Source of the DNA: Algoriphagus resistens
Lineage (GTDB): Bacteria > Bacteroidota > Bacteroidia > Cytophagales > Cyclobacteriaceae
Length of the DNA stretch: 64,000 bases
NCBI RefSeq assembly: GCF_001442615.1
Contig: NZ_LMXN01000019.1
Span: 1-64,000, forward strand
Direction of reading: 5' to 3'
Shown here: positions 26,783 through 36,295 of the stretch, piece after piece
Layout of the letters: each line of letters starts with the position of its first letter
Position numbering within the stretch: the first letter of the stretch is position 1
Position numbers and translations under genes: made by a program
The notes under the pieces: generated by a model
What the model saw: only the letters and a program-made list of their open reading frames with translations
Told to the model about the DNA's origin: nothing
Database searches by the model: none

Positions 26783-26824
26783 GGAAAATAAATAAAGAGG
26801 CCAAGAAAATTCGGCTTGACCTCT
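26783..26824 (-). terminator. Intra-operon hairpin with U-tract between susE-like and GH13 genes
   Basis: On the minus strand, AGAGGTCAAG, a 9-base loop, and CTTGGCCTCT pair over 10 bp (one G-U pair), followed by TTTATTTATTTTCC. This looks like an intrinsic terminator or attenuator that lets susCDE be expressed more strongly than the three hydrolase genes. Confidence 0.7.
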
Positions 26825-26836
26825 CCTTTAGGTGGG

Positions 26837-27919
26837 CTAGTTTTTCACCAGACTATAGTTGTAAACACCAGGCTCACTGAGGTCCAGTGTAATGGTGTAA
26901 GTTCCTGATTCAGACACTGTCAAGTTGCTCAGGTCAGGATTGTATCCAAAGACCGGATGGTTGGCATACTGAATATTTCCTTCAGCATCCACCCCAAAAT
27001 CCAATGCCCAGGCATTATTTGCCCTAAACTTGAATGAGCCAGCATTGCTTAATTCGGCTGTTACTTTCCAAACATTTTCTGCAGGATCAAATGTCAACTG
27101 GGTATCTGTATCCCATCCTCCCGGAGTAGCGTCCCCAAGAATTCCCCAGGTTGTTTTGGTCACCGTGTAGGTCATCTCATTCAAGTCAGCCGTTAAGTAA
27201 TAGTACCCTGCAGAAGGGGCGACAAAGTTGCCCCCGGCAAAATTTGCCTCAATCAAAACACCGTCTCCCCCGTCACCGTAAGCCATAGGCTCCCAAGCTG
27301 GCTGAGCGGTAAATTTGAATTGATTGGTCTCTCCTCCCTCAGCAATATTGATGTAACCTTCATAGACATTGTTGTCTGAAGGTGAGGCGATGCGCGGAGC
27401 TGTTGAAGGGTCCCACCCTTGATATTCTCCAGGCACCCAAAGGGATGGAAAACCAGTGAATAATTTGTAGGGTGTCAGCTGAACAACAACAGGTGTAGAA
27501 AATGCATCTCTATCTACATAGGATTTAACTCTAATCACTAATGGGCTAGCAACTTCTGCCTCAAATTCCAGTTCCTGGGAAATGGTATTCAATTCCTGCT
27601 GGGTAAATGACTTTGTCAGGATATCATCTCCTGCCAGCACAGTAACTGCATTACCCCAATTAGTCGTATCGCCTACCGCAGCAAACTGAACTGAATAGGT
27701 CACAGGAGCCTCGATATAATAGTCCACAGGAGCCCAGGTCAAAGTGAGTGCTAAATCGGACATACTATCTGGGCTGAGCAATATCTGGTCATTTGAGGCC
27801 ATAGGAGTCTCAGTAAATGCCACATTTCTCAGCACTGTCAGTGTGGGGTCATCATTGCATCCAACCGCCAGAGCGAGGAGCAGCAATAGACCAGTATATA
27901 AATTGATTATTCTGTTCAT
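26837..27919 (-). CDS. SusE/SusF-like surface starch-binding lipoprotein
   Basis: The 360-residue lipoprotein (GLLLLLALAVGC) has an N-terminal SusE-type Ig-like domain (residues 25-150, SPDSMSDLALTLTWAPVDYYIEAPVTYSVQFA). Two tandem starch-binding-type domains follow: SLWVPGEYQGWDPSTAPRIASPSDNNVYEGYINIAEGG and TWGILGDATPGGWDTDTQLTFDPAENVWKVTAEL. Each has the Trp/Gly-rich carbohydrate face typical of SusE/F. It should capture maltooligosaccharides at the surface for SusCD. It is 16 bp after susD in the operon and is followed by a hairpin. Confidence 0.9.
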   Translation of the reverse strand: MNRIINLYTGLLLLLALAVGCNDDPTLTVLRNVAFTETPMASNDQILLSPDSMSDLALTLTWAPVDYYIEAPVTYSVQFAAVGDTTNWGNAVTVLAGDDILTKSFTQQELNTISQELEFEAEVASPLVIRVKSYVDRDAFSTPVVVQLTPYKLFTGFPSLWVPGEYQGWDPSTAPRIASPSDNNVYEGYINIAEGGETNQFKFTAQPAWEPMAYGDGGDGVLIEANFAGGNFVAPSAGYYYLTADLNEMTYTVTKTTWGILGDATPGGWDTDTQLTFDPAENVWKVTAELSNAGSFKFRANNAWALDFGVDAEGNIQYANHPVFGYNPDLSNLTVSESGTYTITLDLSEPGVYNYSLVKN

Positions 27920-27935
27920 AATTTTTCGTTTGAGA

Positions 27936-29444
27936 TTACCAGCCTGGATTTTGGGTCAAATTTGGATTGGTGTTTAATGCCGAAGTAGGAATTGGGAACA
28001 AGTTGAAGTGGTCACCCACTGCGGGCACCAGGTATCTTTCCTGAGTAAAGGTTCCAAAACGGATCATATCCTGTCTTCGGTGTGCTTCCCAGGTGAGTTC
28101 AAAGCCTCGCTCGTCATATATCTGCTCTAAGGTTGGGGCAGAAGCAAGACCTGAAAGACCTGCTCTCTGTCTCACCTGATCAATGAAAGGTTTTGCTGAT
28201 TCAGCATCCCCAAGTCTTACCAGACACTCTGCTTTCATAAGCAATACGTCTGCATAGCGATAGATAGGAAAGTCATTTGATGCCCCTCCGCCATTTGCCG
28301 GCAGTGCAGTCCAGAACTTCGTATTTCTGGCACCTGCATTTCTGTCTGCACCTGGGTTGTCCAGGTTGTCCAGCTCTATGGCATATTCTATAAATCCTGC
28401 TGGCTGTGGACCTGAGGGGTCTGGTCCATACCGAAACTGTCTTTTACGGATATCATTGTCAGCAAATTTCTCCACATACTCCTGAGGAACCACAGATCCA
28501 TTCCAGGCACCGGCACCAGCCAATAGAGTCCCATCAGTACCACCCAGACTTCTTATCATAAAAATATTTCTTCCCACCACATCCACCGTAGTGAATATTG
28601 CCAGAATCGTTTCATCATCAGGAAGCACATCACCAAACAATTCATAGTATTTGGAACCTAAAGGCAAGCTCGAATCATTTGCACTGGTATGAAGTGAAAA
28701 TCCACCTTGATCGACCACGCTGATTGCATCAAGACACTCCTGCCACATCGGCGTACCGGTATAAACTTCCGCGTTTAGGTATAATTTTGCCAATAAGGTA
28801 TAGCCTGCCCACTTATTAAACCTTCCATAAAGGTTACCACCCTTTGTCGTGGGCAAATCTTCCAGATTAGCTTTCAATTCAGACTCTATAAAAGCGAAAA
28901 CCTCCGGTCTTGAAACCTGTTGGATCTGATCTGCAGGAAGGTTATTCTCAGTAAAAAAAGGAATATTGCCATAATCATCCATCAAGAGGTAATAGAAGAA
29001 CGCGCGAAGTACCCGTGCTTCTGCAATTTTGGATTGCTCAGCATTTGCAAGCTCCAACTGCTCAATCGCAAGATTGGCAAGAAATACTGACCTATACAGC
29101 CAATTCCAGGCATTGCTATTGATGCCATCATTAGGCAACCATTCCCGCTGATACAATCTTGCAAAGTCCAATTGCCAGTCGCCGGTATTCCGGTGGGGAA
29201 TTACTTGCTCGTCAGAAGACATTGAGTTGAGATCATACCAACCGTTATCCGCACCTGCATAGCCTACACCTCCCCAGTTTCCCGGAAGCTGAGCATATAC
29301 AGAAGCCAATGCAGCATCAGAACCTTCAGCAGAACCGTAAAAATCTTCTGCCGCATATTTATCATACACATTCTCCCCTACATCGGTACAACTAGCCAAT
29401 GTCAAAAGTGCTAAAATCGATCGTATTACTATATTTTTCATCAT
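27936..29444 (-). CDS. susD: SusD-like starch-binding lipoprotein
   Basis: The 502-residue lipoprotein (IRSILALLTLASC) shows the RagB/SusD layout: an N-terminal SusD-like helical part (FYGSAEGSDAALASVYAQL), TPR-like helices including ARVLRAFFYYLLMDDYGNIPFFTE, and the C-terminal RagB end with DFPIYRYADVLLMKAECLVRLGD, ERGFELTWEAHRRQDMIRFG and FPIPTSALNTNPNLTQNPGW. It forms the lid of the SusC transporter. The gene sits 18 bp after susC. Confidence 0.93.
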   Translation of the reverse strand: MMKNIVIRSILALLTLASCTDVGENVYDKYAAEDFYGSAEGSDAALASVYAQLPGNWGGVGYAGADNGWYDLNSMSSDEQVIPHRNTGDWQLDFARLYQREWLPNDGINSNAWNWLYRSVFLANLAIEQLELANAEQSKIAEARVLRAFFYYLLMDDYGNIPFFTENNLPADQIQQVSRPEVFAFIESELKANLEDLPTTKGGNLYGRFNKWAGYTLLAKLYLNAEVYTGTPMWQECLDAISVVDQGGFSLHTSANDSSLPLGSKYYELFGDVLPDDETILAIFTTVDVVGRNIFMIRSLGGTDGTLLAGAGAWNGSVVPQEYVEKFADNDIRKRQFRYGPDPSGPQPAGFIEYAIELDNLDNPGADRNAGARNTKFWTALPANGGGASNDFPIYRYADVLLMKAECLVRLGDAESAKPFIDQVRQRAGLSGLASAPTLEQIYDERGFELTWEAHRRQDMIRFGTFTQERYLVPAVGDHFNLFPIPTSALNTNPNLTQNPGW

Positions 29445-29462
29445 TAAGTCTTTTAGAGGTGA

Positions 29463-32441
29463 TTAAAATGATACATGCAGTCCTACCGCTATACTGCGGG
29501 TTCTTGGATAAATCCCTGCATCGAAGCCGGACCCATTTCCACCAGATAAGTTCAGTTCAGGATCCAGTCCTGAATATTTGGTAAACAATGCCAGGTTGTT
29601 CCCGACTACAGAGAGTCTCATGGAGCTGATGTTTCTAATCTTGGCTGTGTTGAAGGTGTATCCTATCGCCAAGTTTTCGAAGCGGACATAATCACCTTTT
29701 TCCAACCACAGATCAGAGGCATACTGGGAGGTAAAAAGTCCTAAATTCTCAGCGCTCACCAGCATATTCGATTTGCCTAGACTTTCATACAGGCTAAAGT
29801 CTCTTCTGATTTTATTGAAAATCATATTTCCACCAGAACCTCTCCACACCATCGAGAGATCAAAGTTTTTGAATTTGACAGTGGGTGTAAATGCGTAGGT
29901 GAATGTGGGCAGAGCTGTACCGGCGATGTACCGATCCGGACTTTCATTGCCTTGGTCTATCACGCCATCACCATTCCTGTCCAGCACCAGCTCCTCATTG
30001 GTTCCAGATTCTTTGCCGTCATTTTGCAAAATGTAAAATGTGCCAATTGGCTGACCTTCTATCAGGTATGAATTGAATCCCCAACTCACATAGTTTGTAT
30101 TGACTTCCACCCCTCCGATATCACCGCTTAACTTTTCCACCTCATTCCGCATAAATGTCACATTCCCAGCCAGTGTGATACTCCAGTTACTGTTGTCTAG
30201 CAGATGGTAATTCAAGGCCAGTTCAAGACCATCATTTCTTAAACTACCCACGTTTGCCGCTATAGATCCGTAAGGATATGGGGGTTGCGGAACAGCATAA
30301 TTAAACAAGAGATTATCTGTAGTAGCAGTGTAGAGATCTATTGTTCCATTTATCTTATCCTGTGCAAAACCGAAATCTATACCCACATTGGTTTGACGTC
30401 TCGTCTCCCACTGTAAATCCTTATTGGCATTTTGAGTTACCTGAAAGTTTGTGATCAAACCACCATTAAAATAGGTACTCCCAGAAGCTCCCACTAGCTG
30501 TAGGGATTGCTGGGGGGAAAGCCCCTGCTGGTTGCCTGTGATTCCGTATCCTGCTCTAAGCTTTAGGGTGCTGACCAAATTTTGTCCCTGCATAAAGCCT
30601 TCATCCCCAAGTCTCCATGCTGCAGAAACTGATGGAAAATGACCCCACTTATGTTCCTCTCCAAACACAGAAGAACCATCCCTTCTCATACTGGCAGTAA
30701 GAATGTATTTATCAGCAAAAGAATAGTTGACCCGGCCCAAAAATGAAACCAGCGTACGGTCATTTTTATAGGATGAAATATCACCTGGCAAATACCTACT
30801 CACTGAGCCTAATTGCAGCGCATGATACTCGGTTAAATCATTGATAAAACCTTTAGTCTGTGCAAAATGACCTTGATAGGTTTGCCTTTGCCACTCGTAC
30901 ACCCCAATCGCATTGATTTTATGTTTCCCAAATTCCTTGTCATAGGACAAACTAATATCCATCAATTTCTCGTCAGTGAGGTTGGTATTGACATTTGCAA
31001 TTCCCTGCTGATCAATAGCACCAGCCAGCGTAGAAGCTACTGGCGCATAATACCCAGAGTTTACATCCACTTTTCTCCAGCTACCAAACCATCCGGCTTT
31101 CAATCCGTCAATTATTTCAAAATCAGTTCTGAATGTGGTAAACTGACTGCGGGATTCACGTTCATTGATGACCGTTTCTGCTACTGCGTAAGGATTGATG
31201 TATTGAAATACATTCGGATCAAAGAAGTATTCCCCGTTTTCAAACAATACCGGGTCCGTTGGTTTGGACACATACGCGTTTGAAATCAGGTTGGAAGTAA
31301 ATTGAGCTCTTCCTACACTACCTGGACTGCCGATATTCTTTCTGATACTGTTGTTCATCGTGAAAGTCATTGTCAACCGATCGTCAACGGCTTTTTGGGT
31401 AGCGGATATACTGGCGATGTAATTTTTATTACTTGAGTTAATCACCACACCATCCTGAAGAATAGCTGAAACAGATGCTCTATAGTTAAATTTTTGCGAT
31501 CCACCTCCCAGCGCGACCGTGTGGTTTTGGGTCATACCTGTTTGGGTCAGGACATCGTACCAATCTGTATCTGATCCATGATCTTCAGAGAAAGGAACAT
31601 TCCAGATTCTAGCCTGTTCCCTCCAGCCTTCAGCATCAAGTACATCGAGCTCATTGGCAATTTGATCCACTGAGACCGAACCCGTATATTCTATAGTAGC
31701 CTGCCCCGATTTAGATCTTTTGGTACTGACGATAATAACCCCAGGGGCACCTCTTGAGCCATAGATTGCCGTTGCAGAAGCATCTTTCAACACATCGATA
31801 GACTCTATTTCAGAAGGAGGAATCTGATTAAGTAAATCGAGATTGCCCTGTACTCCATCTATCACCACCAATGGATCACTACCTCCTATGAGTGAAGTAA
31901 TCCCACGAATCCTGACCGTAGGACGGCTACCAGGCTCACTGCCAATCTGGGTGATGTTCACCCCAGCGGCACGTCCAGAGATTTGCTGAAGCGGATTGGT
32001 GATGGCCCCTTGGTTCATGTCTTCTTTGCTGATACTCGAAGTGGCCCCGGTTACATCCTTTTTCTGCTGCACGCCATAGCCTACCACCACCACTTCATCA
32101 AGTCCGAGTAAGTCCTCTTCCAAAGTGATGTCAAGAACGTTTTGATTGCCCACTACCACTTCCTTTGTAGTGTAGCCAATGTAAGAAAAGACCAAAGTGC
32201 CCATATCTCCATCGGAGGTCAAGACATATTTACCGTCCAAATCAGTCACAGTACCCTGCGTACTGCCCTTAATCAAGACACTCACACCCGGAAGGGTCAT
32301 TCCATAATTATCCGAAACAGTTCCGGATATTGTTTTACTCTGTGCCAAAGCCTCAGAGAAATTGGTGCTGAAGACGATCATCAGAAAGACTGACAAACAC
32401 CTAACAGCCAATCTGGTTTTTAAAATGTAGTTTTTGTTCAT
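29463..32441 (-). CDS. susC: SusC-like TonB-linked outer-membrane transporter
   Basis: The 992-residue protein has a signal peptide (residues 1-34), the CarboxypepD-like domain (KTISGTVSDNYGMTLPGVSVLIKGSTQGTVTDLDG), a TonB-box-like LDEVVVVGYGVQQKKDVTGA, the plug with NPLQQISGRAAGVNITQIGSEPGSRPTVRIRG and the SusC signature DVLKDASATAIYGSRGAPGVIIVSTKR, then a long barrel closing at RTRSIAVGLHVSF. It imports maltooligosaccharides with SusD. It is the first large gene of the starch operon; the 570 bp before it hold a small ORF, an inverted repeat and presumably the regulated promoter. Confidence 0.95.
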   Translation of the reverse strand: MNKNYILKTRLAVRCLSVFLMIVFSTNFSEALAQSKTISGTVSDNYGMTLPGVSVLIKGSTQGTVTDLDGKYVLTSDGDMGTLVFSYIGYTTKEVVVGNQNVLDITLEEDLLGLDEVVVVGYGVQQKKDVTGATSSISKEDMNQGAITNPLQQISGRAAGVNITQIGSEPGSRPTVRIRGITSLIGGSDPLVVIDGVQGNLDLLNQIPPSEIESIDVLKDASATAIYGSRGAPGVIIVSTKRSKSGQATIEYTGSVSVDQIANELDVLDAEGWREQARIWNVPFSEDHGSDTDWYDVLTQTGMTQNHTVALGGGSQKFNYRASVSAILQDGVVINSSNKNYIASISATQKAVDDRLTMTFTMNNSIRKNIGSPGSVGRAQFTSNLISNAYVSKPTDPVLFENGEYFFDPNVFQYINPYAVAETVINERESRSQFTTFRTDFEIIDGLKAGWFGSWRKVDVNSGYYAPVASTLAGAIDQQGIANVNTNLTDEKLMDISLSYDKEFGKHKINAIGVYEWQRQTYQGHFAQTKGFINDLTEYHALQLGSVSRYLPGDISSYKNDRTLVSFLGRVNYSFADKYILTASMRRDGSSVFGEEHKWGHFPSVSAAWRLGDEGFMQGQNLVSTLKLRAGYGITGNQQGLSPQQSLQLVGASGSTYFNGGLITNFQVTQNANKDLQWETRRQTNVGIDFGFAQDKINGTIDLYTATTDNLLFNYAVPQPPYPYGSIAANVGSLRNDGLELALNYHLLDNSNWSITLAGNVTFMRNEVEKLSGDIGGVEVNTNYVSWGFNSYLIEGQPIGTFYILQNDGKESGTNEELVLDRNGDGVIDQGNESPDRYIAGTALPTFTYAFTPTVKFKNFDLSMVWRGSGGNMIFNKIRRDFSLYESLGKSNMLVSAENLGLFTSQYASDLWLEKGDYVRFENLAIGYTFNTAKIRNISSMRLSVVGNNLALFTKYSGLDPELNLSGGNGSGFDAGIYPRTRSIAVGLHVSF

Positions 32442-32586
32442 ACCATGTTTTTTAGAATATTTTGGGAAATAGCTCCGCTACGGATTTTTCACAGGTTTAG
32501 AGCAATCCTGGTGATGGGACCAATCATGCAAAAGCCTATACCCGGAATCGATTGCAGGTAAACAGAAGAAAAGAGCAGGTAGCCGC

Positions 32587-32715
32587 TTAAACTAAAGAGT
32601 AAAGAAGAGTGGCCGAAGACCTCTTTCGATGGTCTACCACAAACAACTTAATCAGTGCAAGTGTAAAAATGGAGTAAGGCGGAATCTGCCTTAGAGATGG
32701 AAGTACAGGTTTCAT
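32587..32715 (-). CDS. Possible 42-residue leader ORF upstream of susC
   Basis: A minus-strand ATG frame 146 bp before the susC start encodes 42 residues (MKPVLPSLRQIPPYSIFTLA, then LIKLFVVDHRKRSSATLLYS and LV). It has a hydrophobic middle and a basic tail and directly follows an inverted repeat. It may be a translated leader, a small membrane peptide, or chance. No Shine-Dalgarno is seen, which is normal in this phylum. Confidence 0.4.
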   Translation of the reverse strand: MKPVLPSLRQIPPYSIFTLALIKLFVVDHRKRSSATLLYSLV

Positions 32716-32751
32716 TTTGGGTGTTGTTTTGGGTTATTATTTAACTATTCT

Positions 32752-32778
32752 TACCGAATCCTTTCGAGACATTCGGTA
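32752..32778. promoter_or_regulatory. Perfect 8-bp inverted repeat upstream of susC
   Basis: TACCGAAT, 11 bp, ATTCGGTA. It lies about 310 bp before susC and 37 bp before the small leader ORF, between the SusR-like gene and susC. It could be the binding site of the SusR-like regulator or a transcript hairpin. The rest of 32779-33013 is very AT-rich and probably carries the susC promoter. Confidence 0.55.
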
Positions 32779-33013
32779 GGACTAATTTTCAGTTACACCC
32801 AGAAAATCACAAAAAATCTAATCCGTATATAGCAACTATTTAAATCAAATTTTTATAAATAGCTTATAAACAATGTCTTATAAAATAGATTTTTAAAATC
32901 CGTTAAAGAAAAATATAATGGAATTTTTGCTAATCTCTGGTCAAAAAAATCCAGGATGGAGGAGTTCAAAGGAAATGAAGGTATAAGACAAGAGGAGAGC
33001 TTTAAAAGTCACT

Positions 33014-34591
33014 TTAGGTAAATTGAATTTTCTTGATCTCCTTTTCGAAGTCTTCGTTGGGGATTTTTGACTTATTCTTCACACGCGTCTTATAGGTGTT
33101 AATGGTATTGACAGAATAGTTCAGAATATGTGCAATCTTATCTGTGCTATGGATCCCTAACCTAACCAGTGCATAAATTCTCAACTCTGTATTCAGGGTA
33201 TTAGAGTCTTCCAATTGCACCTGATGCTCCGGTTCAAAAAGTAAATTGTATTTGGAAATAAAATCAGGAAATATCTTCAAAAATGCCTGATCAAAGGTCT
33301 GGTACATTTTCTCCCGGTCATTTTTGACATTGAAGCTATTCAGAATAGGGCGGATTTCATGCACCTTATTTTGGGTGATTTTATTGTCTATTTTTTGGCG
33401 GAAAAGCTCCATTTGGTCTATGTAATCGGAATTCGTATTAAAGAAAAACCCGATGTATTCCTCCTTGATCAGGTTCACCTCCCTCAGTTTAATATTTCTC
33501 TCGTTGATTTGATCTTTTGCGGCCTTTAATTTTTTATACTGGGTAAAAAGCACAACTAGTGACATCAGTACAACTAGGGAAAGTACGGTGACCGCAATGG
33601 CATATTGCTGAAATATTGATTTTTGCTTTTCCGCTATATTGAGTTTCTCAGTTTCTATAATGGGGCGAAGCTGGGAAATCTGAAATTTGCGTTGCAATGC
33701 CCCATATTTGGTAGCATCATCCAAGGTCACATTTAGGTATTTACTGGAAAGCTTTATATCGCCTTGTTGATAAAGAATATCAGCCAACTTTATCAATGCA
33801 AAATTCTCCTTATTTGCCAATTTTATATCCATAATAGCCGCACGGATGAGCCAGGCCATTGCCTCATCTGCGCGCCCCACCTGCTCCAGTGCATAGGAGT
33901 ATGTACTTGCATCAATGGCATATTGCCTTCCCTTTAGCGTATGGTTATCAAACAGTAGGTCATAGTTTTGGACTGCCTCATCAAACTCTCCCAGTCGTAT
34001 GTTCTTTAAGCCTTTATAAGAATAGTATTTGGATGAGTTTTTATCCACTACAGCTACCGCAGAATCCAGATAACTGATTCCCAAATCCCTAAAGGAATCA
34101 TAGTAAATGGCCCGCTGATAGTAATCTGCCATGTCTATATATAGCCTGGAAAAAATGAAAAAATATTCAGATTGGGTTCTTTGGTCCAACTGCCTGCTGT
34201 CAATAGTCCGAAGGGTATCCTTGGTTTCACTGAAAATCCCAGCAGCCAATAACGTTGAACTGATTTTTATTCTAGCCTGAGCTATCAATTCGGGATCCTG
34301 CAAGAGCTTCGCCTGATCCAACATTGCTAAAGAAGAGTTCATAGCCTCTTCAAAATCCAAGGTAAAAACGGCTTCGTGCAAGTGCTCAAATTCGGTAAAC
34401 AGCTCTAGGTGATTCTCCTCTGGAATGGCACCTATTTTATCTTTCAAATCCTGAATCTCCTGCCTTCTGATTGACTCATACTCTTCCTTACCGGCTATAG
34501 CCTCGTCTAGTTCTAAAAATAATGCTTGGTTAGATTTCTGAGAAAAGCCTAATAAAGGGAGTAAAAAGAAAACTATAAAAAGATAGCGCAT
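33014..34591 (-). CDS. SusR-like membrane-bound regulator (TPR-TM-HTH, DUF6377 type)
   Basis: The 525-residue protein has a signal peptide (MRYLFIVFFLLPLLGFSQ), a periplasmic helical TPR-like region (residues 20-320; LAGIFSETKDTLRTIDSR, YYQRAIYYDSFRDLGISYLDSA, KENFALIKLADILYQQGDIKLSSKYL), one transmembrane helix (YAIAVTVLSLVVLMSLVVLFTQY), a coiled coil, and a cytoplasmic end with a LuxR-like helix-turn-helix (RLGIHSTDKIAHILNYSVNTINTYKTRVKNKSK). This is the layout of SusR, the maltose-sensing activator of starch loci. It lies directly upstream of susC in the same orientation and probably senses maltooligosaccharides. Confidence 0.85.
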   Translation of the reverse strand: MRYLFIVFFLLPLLGFSQKSNQALFLELDEAIAGKEEYESIRRQEIQDLKDKIGAIPEENHLELFTEFEHLHEAVFTLDFEEAMNSSLAMLDQAKLLQDPELIAQARIKISSTLLAAGIFSETKDTLRTIDSRQLDQRTQSEYFFIFSRLYIDMADYYQRAIYYDSFRDLGISYLDSAVAVVDKNSSKYYSYKGLKNIRLGEFDEAVQNYDLLFDNHTLKGRQYAIDASTYSYALEQVGRADEAMAWLIRAAIMDIKLANKENFALIKLADILYQQGDIKLSSKYLNVTLDDATKYGALQRKFQISQLRPIIETEKLNIAEKQKSIFQQYAIAVTVLSLVVLMSLVVLFTQYKKLKAAKDQINERNIKLREVNLIKEEYIGFFFNTNSDYIDQMELFRQKIDNKITQNKVHEIRPILNSFNVKNDREKMYQTFDQAFLKIFPDFISKYNLLFEPEHQVQLEDSNTLNTELRIYALVRLGIHSTDKIAHILNYSVNTINTYKTRVKNKSKIPNEDFEKEIKKIQFT

Positions 34592-34879
34592 CCTTAGTAT
34601 ACCGTAAGTTATTGTGGGTTAATTCATGCTGAATACAAGCTGCAATATAAAAGCATCAGAAGTCCTTTCTGCTTATTAAGGGGGAATTTATCAGTCAATT
34701 ACCACCTAAAAAGTACCACTTTCGAAAATAAACCTAATTTCCATTTTCATATTGCCCCCATTTACTTCTGCAAATCCCCCACATTCTATGGAGCTAAGTA
34801 TCTTTTTTCCACAATAACCCCGAAATCATTTTTTGAAACGGCCCCAATAACTTTGCTCCGATGACCCCTTAATGTAGCC

Positions 34880-35200
34880 TTGAATGAAAAGTTGATTAAT
34901 CAATATAATAGAAGATTTACTAAACTCTTCAAGATGCTGGTTAAAGGCAATTTTTTTACAGTACAACAATCGTTGTCCTTGATGAAAAAAGGAAGTGCTA
35001 TCGTTCTTAATACCTCTGTTGTAACTGATATGGCAGTGTCAAATTTCTCAGTCTATACCGCTGCAAAATCGGCTGTGCAATCCTATATCAAAACTTTCGC
35101 AGCTGAATGTACTGATAAAGGGATTCGGGTTAACGGGATCAGCCCGGGGTATATCAGCACCAATGGCTTTAACAATACGGATTTAGCCAGGAACAGATAG
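34880..35200 (+). pseudogene. Short-chain dehydrogenase/reductase fragment
   Basis: Only the middle of an SDR is present: FTKLFKMLVKGNFFTVQQSL, GSAIVLNTSVVTD with the catalytic Ser region, YTAAKSAVQSYIKTFAAEC with Tyr and Lys of the Y-x-x-x-K motif, and GIRVNGISPGYISTNGF. The N-terminal NAD-binding half (T-G-x3-G-x-G) and the C-terminal part are missing. It is a decayed gene, followed directly by an AraC fragment. SDR genes often neighbour AraC genes, so the two may have moved together. The 34592-34879 gap holds no gene. Confidence 0.8.
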
Positions 35201-35234
35201 ATGGTGACTAAATTGTGTCAACTTTTTTCAGGAC

Positions 35235-35700
35235 GAGACACAGTTTCCTTTTACTCATCAGCCATGAACATCACCACAAAGTACCTGAGCGAAATTCTTT
35301 TGGAAGAAACCGGTTGGACGGCAAAAAAATGAATTGAATATCATTTAATCACAGAAGCCAAGTCTATGCTGAGCTATTCTAAATTTCCTATAAAGGAAGT
35401 CTCCTATCAGCTCGGTTATCAGGATGTATCCCACTTCACCAAAGCATTTAAGAAGTGGACACCCCTCACACCCCGTGAGTTTGGCATGTATAGTTGAATC
35501 AGGAAAAATGATCCTATTTAAAAAGCTATAAGTTGATTGTAGTAAGTTCTGCAAGGAATCATTTTTATCATCTCCATTTGCCTCCCTTCACATTAGTTCC
35601 TCTTCATGTGGAACCATCAAAAAAAAATGCAGCCCCAAAAGGGTCAATTGGGAACTGTTTACAGGCAGATTTGAGAAGGGTCGTGCTTGCTAGCAGGTCT
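35235..35700 (+). pseudogene. Duplicated AraC 3' end plus spacer (copy B)
   Basis: Nearly identical to 5466-5934. The AraC frame is intact except for a TGG-to-TGA stop at 35330-35332 (KKWIEFH becomes KK-stop-IEYH) and a few other changes, and it ends at the same position (RFGMYS-type end, stop near 35495). Upstream AraC sequence is absent, so it cannot encode a regulator. Similarity extends about 205 bp past the gene's stop, which shows that this is a segmental copy rather than a conserved domain. Confidence 0.88.
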
Positions 35701-35731
35701 TGCTATTCGATTATGCTTTCGTTTTTCTTTT

Positions 35732-36295
35732 TCAAATCAGAGCGTGCAAATAATTAGCCGAATCAATTAATCCATTTTTACGAAATCGATCCAATATCTC
35801 AAATTCATCTAAATTGGGATTGGTTCTATTCAACACCAATGCTCTAAAAGCTTCCAATGCAAGATCAGTATTTAGGTCAATGGTGTCCGTAATAAAGTCA
35901 TCTGCTGTCTTTGCTGTTAACCCGAAGCTTGCCAGATATTCTTTAGGAAAATCCTTCATATTATTTGTAACGATGATGTTCGCATTGGTTTTAATTGCTG
36001 CTGCTAATACATGTCTATCTTTATCATCAGGCAATTCTAACGAGTTGACAAGTGGCTCATAATTATCAACCAATGCATCTGGGAAAGCAAGTTGAGCTTT
36101 GCTCAATCTCTTTTTAATCTCCTCGTCAGGAATGCCCTTTCGTTTCATCACGTTCTCCCATTCACAAAATATGTGCTTACTCCATTTTGGAGTGAAAAGG
36201 TCATATGAGGCAAACCAAAATAGAAGATCCCTGATATCAATAGGATAAATAACATTGGTATCAAGAACACAAGTGAATCTAACACTATGAATCAT
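35732..36295 (-). CDS. PIN-domain ribonuclease toxin
   Basis: The 187-residue protein has the PIN fold acids in order: the first Asp in CVLDTNVIYPIDIRDLL, a Glu in KHIFCEWENVMKRKG, Asp residues in LPDDKDRHVLAAAI, and a last Asp in IIVTNNMKDFPKEYL. It is longer than classic VapC (about 130) because of a C-terminal helical extension (residues 140-187). PIN toxins cut RNA using bound metal ions. The gene starts inside the upstream antitoxin-type gene (11-bp overlap), the usual toxin-antitoxin arrangement. Confidence 0.85.
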   Translation of the reverse strand: MIHSVRFTCVLDTNVIYPIDIRDLLFWFASYDLFTPKWSKHIFCEWENVMKRKGIPDEEIKKRLSKAQLAFPDALVDNYEPLVNSLELPDDKDRHVLAAAIKTNANIIVTNNMKDFPKEYLASFGLTAKTADDFITDTIDLNTDLALEAFRALVLNRTNPNLDEFEILDRFRKNGLIDSANYLHALI

